Below, in pieces: positions 56,171-64,000 of a stretch of 64,000 nucleotides of DNA. The notes under the pieces are model-generated. The model was not told where the DNA came from and did no database searches. It was given only the letters and a program-made list of their open reading frames with translations. The stretch spans positions 42,966,001 through 43,030,000 of the forward strand of contig OZ231127.1 of the NCBI GenBank assembly GCA_965153355.1. Reading direction: 5' to 3'. The DNA comes from Flaccisagitta enflata. Taxonomy: Eukaryota > Chaetognatha > Sagittoidea > Aphragmophora. Numbering within the stretch: position 1 is the first letter of the stretch; each line of letters opens with the position of its first letter. A program made the translations under genes and the position numbers.

Positions 56171-56600
56171 TTTTTAGGGTATTTTTGGCAATTTTTAGCG
56201 TAATTGGACTGTGAATTTATACCAATCGCTGCCAATCAACTTTGTAGAGACATCAGGCATTACTACGAACGCACTTTGTAAGAATGTCATCTATCATTAG
56301 CCTATAACAGCCCAAATCCCATGTAATTCCGTCTCGGGGCCCGGTCACGAGCATAAATGGCTTTATTTTAAGCGTCAATCGGAAAAAACATAGTAAAGTA
56401 AGGCCTCATGAGGGTCATGGAAAAGTTAAATAAGGGTCATGGAGAAAGAAAACAGCAGGAAGAGGTGAAGGAGGGGAGGAGGATGAGAATGAGGAAAACC
56501 AGGAAGAGGATGAGGAGGAGGAGTATAAGGATAAGGAGAGATAAGAAGAGGAAAGAAGCAAGATTTTAAAACTGGCTTTTGCAAAAGTAATTTTTAAGGA
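56171..56600. other. No gene seen
   Basis: Single-copy-looking sequence followed by a GGA/GAA-rich stretch (56430-56560). Confidence 0.4.
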
Positions 56601-56614
56601 CGACATAGCATTTC

Positions 56615-56735
56615 AATGAAGAAGGAGAACAAGAAGAAGGAGAACAAGAAGAAGGAGAACAAGAAGGAGAAGAAGAAGGAGAAGAAGAAGAAGAAGAAGA
56701 AGAAGAAGAAGAAGAAGAAGAAGAAGAAGAAGAGA
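56615..56735. repeat. (GAA)n microsatellite
   Basis: Imperfect GAAGGAGAACAA units (56618-56665) grade into perfect GAA repeats to 56735. Confidence 0.9.
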
Positions 56736-56859
56736 ATCACATCAAGGAAACGATCTGACTTGCGTCGAGCTTTTGGGTGTTTGACGAGGGAACTAGGAAG
56801 GAATAAAGAGAACATTGGCAGGATACTTTTCGGTTTTGTTTTTATTTTGTGTCTGTCAA

Positions 56860-56863
<4 letters not shown>

Positions 56864-56944
<81 letters not shown>
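56864..56944. repeat. (CT)n microsatellite
   Basis: About 40 CT units followed by three ACAAAATGT repeats (56947-56975). Confidence 0.95.
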
Positions 56945-56949
<5 letters not shown>

Positions 56950-57067
56950 CAAAATGTACAAAAATGTACAAAATGCGATATTGAAGAAGTGGGGTGAGAC
57001 CACCACGTAATTTGTCGAGTGGAGTATCAATCCCGAATTCAGGATAAATCTTAGTGCTCCTCCTTAT

Positions 57068-58225
57068 TTGGGCAGCGGCCTGAAGGGTCGACGACCTATG
57101 CTTTCACATGTATGGGGAATTTTCTCCTTCTGCTCCTCCTCCTCCTTCTACATCCCCTCCCTCATATCCCAGTCTCGAGGCCTAAATTCCAGTCTGGAAA
57201 CCCGAATCCCAGTCTCATGGCCCTAATCCTAAAGGCTCAGATTCCAGCCTTGAGGCTCAAATCTAAGCCTTGGAGTCTAAATCCCAGCCAAGAGACCCAG
57301 ATCCAAACCTGAAGGCTGAGATTTGGGCCTTAAGGCTGGGACTATCTAGGAAACAAATATATGGACAGCTGAAGTAAAGGTAACCTTTTTACTCACTGAA
57401 TGAAATATAAGATCAAATAAATCATTCTTTAGCAATTTTGTAAATTGATCTATTACATTGTTCTGTTTGAATTTTCTATGGGATTGGTCCAAGATTTTTC
57501 AACTAAAACAAGCGTCCTTAATTTCTCTAAAAACAACAAAAAATCATTGAATTAGTACTGTTTTCTTTTGATGTTAGATCATTTCAGAGCAATACGTTTA
57601 AAAGCAGCCTTCATTTTTTTGAATTGTCAATGAACTTGTAAAAATGCAAACTAATGCAGCCAAGCAGGGTGATTTTAATCCATTCGTATGAATTTGTGAG
57701 CTCTTTCAATGTGGATTGTCCATTTATGATTTGAACTGAAATCTTCTAAATCAATTCATTTTTAGTCGCGTGCACGCGACTCTACAACCCGCTTTGTCCG
57801 TCGGTTGGTTGGTTGGTCACATTTTACTTTTTTTTATGATTTTTTTTCTTGGACCTCACTGCTCCTGCCTACGTTGTCTAGTGACCTCAAACACGGCCCC
57901 TGCCCACCCGCACGCGACTTCGGTAGCCGTGTATCCGGCCGTGTTTTTATTAGATGAAAAGGTTGAGCTGCTACAATCATAGTTAGGTATCCGTTTATTC
58001 ATTTCCTAGATAGGATCTGGGCTTTTAAGCAAGGATTAGGGGCTAGGAATTGGGCCTCCAGACTAGAATTTGAGCCTTGAGACTGGGATTTGAGGGGGTA
58101 GGGGCAGAGGAGGAGGAGAAGGAGAAAATTCCCCATATGTGTGAAAGCATAGGTCATCGACCCGTCTGGGGCCGCTGCCCTGCTTCCCCTTCAACTTCCA
58201 GCACCAGCTACCTATGTCAAGTTGA
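57068..58225 (-). mobile_element. Family M element interrupted in its core
   Basis: The left end (57068, TTTGGGCAGCGGCCTGAAGG, CTATGCTTTCACATG) and the right end (58120-58225, AAAGCATAGGTCATCGACCC, GGGGCCGCTGCCC, CTTCAACTTCC) are the two ends of one reverse-oriented copy. The core (57165-57345 and 58020-58100) is broken by 57350-58020, which includes a full family G element. Confidence 0.65.
57760..57945 (-). mobile_element. Family G element, full length
   Basis: TTTTTAGTCGCGTGCACGCG, CTCTACAACCCGCTTTGTCC, GGTTGGTTGGTTGGTCACAT, CCTCACTGCTCCTGCC, CGACTTCGGTAGCCGTGTAT and CCGGCCGTG. The hairpin is a perfect palindrome. Confidence 0.85.
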
Positions 58226-58393
58226 TACTGTTCAATTCTACTGGTTACTCAATTTAAACATGAGTTATCACCGCATACGCCGGAAAATGATTGTTCATTC
58301 GGAAGACAATTGGCGATATCTTTTTCATTTTCGCATTTGATTAGGGTCTCTTCCGTCCGCTAATATCATATCTCACCCTTTCTCTCTTTCTTT

Positions 58394-58396
<3 letters not shown>

Positions 58397-58460
<64 letters not shown>
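58397..58460. repeat. (CT)n microsatellite
   Basis: About 30 CT units next to the family G variant at 58496. Confidence 0.95.
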
Positions 58461-58467
<7 letters not shown>

Positions 58468-58495
58468 TATTTTACATTGTTTGTTCCGTTTTATT

Positions 58496-58725
58496 TTTAG
58501 TCGCTGGCTAAGGGACTCTATAAGAGGCTATGTCCGTAGGTATGTTGGTAACGCGAAATTTCAGATCGGCTGAAACAATGATTTCTGACTATTACGGCCC
58601 CTGCCTAGTCACTTAACAGCCCCATCCCACCCGGATACTGCCCCTGCCCACCTTCATTACTGCCATGCCCCCACCCACTGCCAGCGACTGATTTTTGGCC
58701 GTGTATTCGGCCTTGTTTGTTCTTG
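58496..58725 (-). mobile_element. Family G variant
   Basis: TTTTTAGTCGCTGGCTAAGG, GAGGCTATGTCCGTAGGTATG, repeated TACTGCCCCTGCCCACC blocks and GGCCGTGTATTCGGCCTTG. It is the closest relative of 53975-54200. Confidence 0.75.
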
Positions 58726-59152
58726 TCGTTTTTCTGTGTTCTCGTTACCAAAAAAAGACATTGTTACTACTGTATTTGGCAATGTCAGGGGCGTTCCCCA
58801 TGGGGTTGCAACAGTTACAGACCAACAAACCAATAACTATGCCAATGAGTAAGTAGGGTGTTACCGCTATACTCATTTTTTGTTTCTTGACTTCATTTCA
58901 GACTATATTTTTGTTATCTGAATTGCCATGATGGATGTTCAAAAAAATAAGATAATTTCATTAAGATAAAGCAGAAATCCTCTGGCTTTTTGAATGCGGG
59001 AGGTAGGGATTGCACAACCCTGCCCTCAATTTTTAATCAACTTACAGGTCAACCTTTTATTGATCGTGACCAAATATGTTGAACAAATGAGGAGGTGAGT
59101 TGTGTACAGAAGATATTTAATTCTGAGTGGAACGCGATGGCGGATAGCAGGG
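58726..59152. other. No feature seen
   Basis: Intergenic sequence without repeats or frames that I can interpret. Confidence 0.4.
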
Positions 59153-59333
59153 GAACAAGGCCGGATACACGGCTACCGAAGTCGTGTGGGTGGGCAGGGG
59201 CCATGTTTGAGGTCACCAGATCATTTGGGCAGGAGCAGTGAGGTCAAAGAAATAAAATCATAAAAAAAAGTAAAGTGTGACGGACCAACCGACGGACAAA
59301 GCGGGTTGTAGAGTCGCGTGCACGCGACTAAAA
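59153..59333 (+). mobile_element. Family G element, full length
   Basis: GAACAAGGCCGGATACACGGC to GTTGTAGAGTCGCGTGCACG and CGACTAAAAA. The GACGGACC tract is reduced to one unit (GACGGACCAACCGACGG). Confidence 0.85.
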
Positions 59334-59389
59334 AGTACCCGAATTGATCAATTTTGTCACAGCACCTTCTTTTTTTTTTCTTTTTTTTT

Positions 59390-59465
59390 CTCTTCTTCTT
59401 CTTCTTCTTCTTCTTCTTCTTCTTCTTCTTCTTCTTCTTCTTCTTCTTCTTCTTCTTCTTCTTCC
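59390..59465. repeat. (CTT)n microsatellite
   Basis: About 25 CTT units. Related CTC/CTT-rich sequence continues at 59535-59635 and 59715-59790. The poly-Ser frames are artefacts. Confidence 0.95.
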
Positions 59466-60108
59466 TTTTGCTTAGTGAACTGCCAAATAGTTTTGTTTTG
59501 TATTGAATATCAATCATTGTTATTCATTCTCGTCTCTTTTATCCTCCTCCTTTTCCTCCTCCTCTTCTTCACCTTCTTCTCCCTCTTCACCTCCTCCTTC
59601 TTCTTCCTCTTTCTCTTCTTCTTCTTCCTTGTACGTTATTGCCACCACTCATTTGATGTTTGCTGAGTCGCTGCCACTTATACTTACCTTCTTCACAGTG
59701 ATGAGATGGCTGATTCCTCCTCCTACTCCTACTCCTCCTCCCCTTGCCCCTCCTCCTCCCCTTCCTCCTCTTCCTCCACCCCTCTTCTACGAGTTTTTCC
59801 TCAATGAAAATATGAGAGGAAATAGGAGAATAACAAGTAAAAGTAATAAGTAATAAAGTAATAAGTCATCTGTAGTTGGTGAAAAGTGAACTTTTCCCAG
59901 TTTTCCTTCATATTTTCGTATTTATGCTCGATCCAGGGCCCCAAATCAGAATTACGTGTTATAAGCACCCCATATACCGTTCCTGATCATATCTATCACT
60001 AATTTACTTGCAAGAAAGGTTTCTTAATCCATAAAAAGTCAAGTAACATGCATTGGTGACAACAGAGAAGCGGAAAAGTACCAAGAATAGATGAAAAATA
60101 GTGAAAAT

Positions 60109-60270
60109 ACGTCATAATGCTCGTTCAGGTCCATGGTGGGACACGATCCGGTCGTTTTTGACCATTTTTGACCCCTCCAATCGATTCTACGGTCAAAGAA
60201 ACCCTTATACTGATCAATGGTATCCTGTGCTCCTACCCCATCTATCTGTGTGCTCTGTCTCATAAGATCA
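60109..60270 (-). repeat. Inverted duplicate of 56016-56170
   Basis: ATAATGCTCGTTCAGGTCCA to GTGTGCTCTGTCTCATAAGA is the reverse complement of the 56-kb copy. The family G element at 60302 follows about 30 bp later. Confidence 0.8.
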
Positions 60271-60301
60271 ATCGCAACTTTCTTGGTAATAACAAATTAT
60301 T

Positions 60302-60494
60302 TAAAAAGGCCGGATACACGGCTACCGAAGTCGCATGCGGGTGGGCAGGGGCCATATTTGAGGTCACCAGACCATTTGGGCAGGAGCAGTGAAGCCAAAG
60401 AAATAAAATCATAAAAAAGTCAAGTCTAACCGACCGATCGACCGACCGAAGGACAGAGCGGGTTGTAGAGTCGCATGCACGCGACTAAAAAGAC
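60302..60494 (+). mobile_element. Family G element, full length
   Basis: AAAAAGGCCGGATACACGGC to GTTGTAGAGTCGCATGCACG and CGACTAAAAA. The stem carries one GTCGCA/CGCGAC mismatch. Confidence 0.85.
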
Positions 60495-60581
60495 CTTAGT
60501 TCTCTCCACATAAACGTCAAATTGGGCTTTTTTATTATGACAACGGTTCGCCAAATATAATTGTATACTACAAATTGAAGA

Positions 60582-61883
60582 CTATATCATGATGATTTGG
60601 CAAACGAAGGATCGTTTTTCTGCACAATTTTGATCATCCCATTTTCCAGGTTGACCCCAGTTGACCACGCCGCAGTCTTGACCTTCCTTCCAATCATCTG
60701 GTTGACCTGCTCCCCAATGCTGACTGCTGACAGGCGATCCGTCTGTCCACAGCCATGTCCCCTCTGTTGCCTAGGGATAATTGGGTTGATTATAATAGAA
60801 ATTGGGTCATAAGAGTAAGAATCACTTTGATTAAAGACTGGTGAAACTGTCATCATAGTTATCGAACCATTCATCCTGGGTATTGGCGACTCAAAAACTA
60901 TTACTTCGTCATTTTAGTAACTAGGTACATAGTGTACAACGGATGGTCAGATGTACTCGATGAGAGAATAGCATTTTTAAAAACATATATGGACATATCA
61001 CATATGGACATTCTTTTTTGAAAACTTTAATGCTACAAAAAGCCCGCCATTTTTTTACTGGGAGTTTTTGACTGACCTGATCACTTGCACCAAGCCATAA
61101 GGGCCCCAGACTTTGGTCCTGTTTGGCTAGCCATTGATTGGTAGAGGGATTTTTGACCTTGACAAGGTCGCCACCCACTTGTTGACAGGTTTTCCGTGCA
61201 TCATTCCATGTCTTTTTTTCCGCGTGCAATTTCAAAACTTGACCAGGTAAATCCCAATACCCAGACAAAAGGTACTGCCCTGAGCATTTAAACGAAATTC
61301 ATCAATGGTCGATATAATGTAATGTTAGCCTTACAATCATATCTCGAATTCTCGACATCTATGAAAATGAACACCATTCTCTTGCGACCTAGATTTCAAA
61401 GATCTACAGCGTCAAGACTGTTAGAAATCAAATAATAAGCAATGGACATATGGATCGATTCCGATATTTAGTTACCTATTTTCAGTTGATCAAGCTTGTC
61501 GTCGATGCGCTGGAATTTATCATCCATGCATTGAAACTTTTCCTCTACGCTCGCACACTTTTCACCCACACGTTTGACATGATCGTTGATAGGCGCCAAC
61601 TTTTCATTTATATGCTTCTGAACGCGTTCTAACTTTTCATCCATGTTCTTTTCCATCCGTTCGAGAAGCTCAAGTACTTTGTCTGTTACGACATCTTCAT
61701 TGACAATTAGGAATAAAGAAAATCAGTAATGCCTATTTTTTTTCCAGAAAGCATTATAACATTTTAGCATTATAGCAAAAGAGGGGCGTTATTTTTCTCA
61801 GTTGTTACCCTTGGGTTGGTTTATTTCATCCCGAACAAGAAGCTTGACCGAGGAGTTCCACCCACCGATCATATACCAGGCAG
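60582..61883 (-). CDS. C-type lectin-like protein with coiled-coil stalk (5' end missing)
   Basis: Exons in transcript order: 61883-61809, 61676-61476, 61279-61077, 60770-60582 (stop TAG at 60584-60582). All are GT-AG and in phase. Seen: a short segment (AWYMIGGWNSSVKLLVRDE) that may follow a signal or membrane anchor; about 65 residues of charged heptads (MEKNMDEKLERVQKHINEKL, MDDKFQRIDDKLDQL), a probable trimeric stalk; then a C-type lectin domain: KTWNDARKTCQQVGGDL, GPLWLGASDQATEGTWLWT, WGAGQPDDWKEGQDCGVV, KWDDQNCAEKRSFVC. The four canonical disulfide cysteines are present. QPD usually means galactose-type sugar preference, with WDD in place of the common WND calcium motif. It is likely secreted or membrane-anchored. 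The first coding exon was not found; the two 5' exons are less certain than the lectin exons. Confidence 0.88.
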
Positions 61884-61969
61884 CTATGAGAAAATGATCA
61901 AAGATGTGCAATTAAGATACTCCGTATGAACTCTGAAAATCTCCCCTGGCGCTTCCACTGTCCACAAAT

Positions 61970-62649
61970 GTATAGTAGATCTCGTCTAGACCTGAGATAA
62001 CGGGGGCAAGCATTGTAGAACAAGGCCGTATACACGGCAGCATTAGTCGCGGACGGGAGGGCAGGAGCGGAAAACCTCGAAAAAGAGCCTTGTGACTGAC
62101 CAACCGACGGACCGACGGACCAACGGACCGACAGAAAAGTGACTTATAGAGTCGCATGTCCGCGACTAAAAACGACTGAAGCCAGGGGAATGATATTTGA
62201 AACATGGAATAACAAAAGGATGCTTAATTGCCCATGATAGCTGGTTGCCACGGAAACACATTTCCATGCTTTGTCGCTAAAATATCAATATTTAAAGAAA
62301 ACTTAATTTGCTACAATATTACCACAGTATGTTCTGTAAAAATGCTGCTCATTTAGTGTTTGCTAGGGGTTGTCACACATGGATATGCTCCACAAGCGAT
62401 ATTATTACAGAAAATATAGTGGGAAAGTTTTAGCTAATTCAATTTCAAGCAATGTTCCCTAAAAAAATCTCTCAAAATATTGACATTTTAGCAAGAATAC
62501 ATGGAAATGTGTTTCCAAGGCAACCAACCATCATGGGAAATAAAACATTCTTTTATTAATTCATATTCCAGATATCAGTCCCCTCGCTTCATTTCTCTTC
62601 CAATCATCCCTGCCCCAGTCATCTCAAGTCTAGACGAGATCTATTGTAC
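61970..62649. mobile_element. Foldback element containing a family G insertion
   Basis: The left arm (61970-62018 plus 62173-62300) and right arm (about 62468-62649) pair over about 170 bp: GTATAGTAGATCTCGTCTAG, AGGGGAATGATAT, ATCATGGG, GGAAACACATTTCCATG and ATTTTAGC. The centre is about 165 bp of AT-rich sequence. Family G occupies 62019-62172 in the left arm only. It lies between the lectin and PLAT genes. Confidence 0.85.
62019..62172 (+). mobile_element. Family G element in a foldback arm
   Basis: AACAAGGCCGTATACACGGC, TAGTCGCGGACGGGAGGGC, ACCAACCGACGGACCGACGG, GAGTCGCATGTCCGCG and ACTAAAAA. The opposite foldback arm lacks it and shows the empty site (TTGGAAGAGAAATGAAGCG, read on the minus strand). 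Confidence 0.8.
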
Positions 62650-62714
62650 TAAATTACTAAAATAAAAGATTCAAAATCATGAGAAAAAAAGATTAGATAT
62701 TTGGCTTCCCTAGA

Positions 62715-63380
<666 letters not shown>

Positions 63381-64000
63381 CTGAGAAAACCAAACGATAC
63401 GGGTTTTTAAAGTACAGTGCGGCGCAAAAATACGTTTCAGGCTTTGTCACAAGTCTTTTATATGTTCTATAGCAGATAAGAACCTTTTATCAGTGAGATT
63501 ATTAAAGGATTTTTAGTTTTCTTTAATTTGGGACCAATCCCAGATTTCTAGCTCTTTTTGTTTAGGCGTGACATTGATTTGAAGTAGTACATATCAAAAT
63601 TACCTTGGGAAAAACAGCAAAAAATGATGATATTTTCATTGCTTGAAAACATGACTGATTCACTTCAAACTAATGTCATTTGAAAAGGAATCAAGCTATA
63701 AAGTTCTGCTTGGTCTAGATTTGTAGATTTTTTGAAGATCTTTAAAAAGCTCATGGATATGATGCATGAATAATGATTCTTTTTTTAGTCTATTAAAGAA
63801 AAACAAGGTCTAAGATGTGTTTCAGCAATAGTTAGTACTGGTTAATTATATCCCTTCTTTGAACTTGTATAACTTTTTTTACAAATTAAGTTACAATAAT
63901 GGGATTGGACTAGATTTGTAGAATTTTTGAAGATGTTTAAATATATCATGGATTTTAATTGTCTAAACTCACTACTTTTGAAATATTTGCTTACTAAACT
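63381..64000. other. No feature seen
   Basis: AT-rich sequence, presumably intron of the PLAT-like gene. Two similar phrases (TAGATTTGTAGATTTTTTGAAG at 63717 and TAGATTTGTAGAATTTTTGAAG at 63911) hint at an old duplication of about 190 bp. Confidence 0.4.

Noticed and set aside
60587-60874. 95-codon minus-strand frame containing WSTGVNLENGMIK
   Set aside because: It overlaps the lectin exon in the wrong frame; the correct frame carries QPD and the conserved cysteines and joins in phase to the upstream exon.

Overview
This is nuclear DNA from a multicellular animal (Metazoa), probably an invertebrate with a repeat-rich, intron-rich genome. I cannot name the species. The evidence is GT-AG spliced genes with clear animal orthologues (headcase/HECA, maspardin/SPG21, the axonemal protein CCDC113/CFAP263, a C-type lectin), a non-LTR retrotransposon, degenerate TTAGGG repeats and very long (GA)n/(CA)n arrays. 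There is no operon, prokaryotic gene, rRNA or convincing tRNA. All genes were rebuilt by hand from both strands with reading phase checked across each junction.

Layout. 1-21,400 has no gene I can support; it is packed with mobile and tandem repeats. 21,453-31,624 (minus) is a complete ten-exon headcase/HECA gene. 31,625-40,300 is intergenic repeats, including a 1.1-kb array of a 13-bp unit. 40,345 to about 47,400 (plus) is maspardin/SPG21; seven coding exons are secure and the last junction is unresolved. 48,135-50,380 (plus) is a 5'-truncated LINE with a long open reverse-transcriptase frame. 51,105-54,668 (minus) is a complete eight-exon CCDC113/CFAP263 gene. 60,582-61,883 (minus) is a C-type lectin with a coiled-coil stalk and a galactose-type QPD motif; its 5' end was not found. 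62,715-63,380 (minus) is the 3' end of a PLAT/LH2-like gene that continues past the window edge or into exons I could not find.

Repeats, with the working names used below. Family G (about 150-210 bp, more than 20 copies): one end is a hairpin such as GTCGCGTGCACGCGAC followed by AAAAA, the other is GGCCGGATACACGGC, with GACGGACC-type short repeats between. Family M: inverted ends containing GGGCAGCGGCCCC and a GGCCCCTTCGGGGCC hairpin, a fixed GGTCAGCGGTACCC block at one end, and a 20-21 bp minisatellite core that differs between copies and often switches strand halfway. Foldbacks: at least eight elements built mostly of two long inverted arms, two with clear target-site duplications (8 and 10 bp), plus one hAT-like and one TA-flanked MITE. 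These families insert into one another, so the order of insertion can be read and empty sites can be seen inside the window.

The genes are unrelated in function (growth/cell-cycle regulator, endosomal hydrolase-fold protein, ciliary coiled-coil protein, lectin, PLAT protein) and show no sign of acting together.
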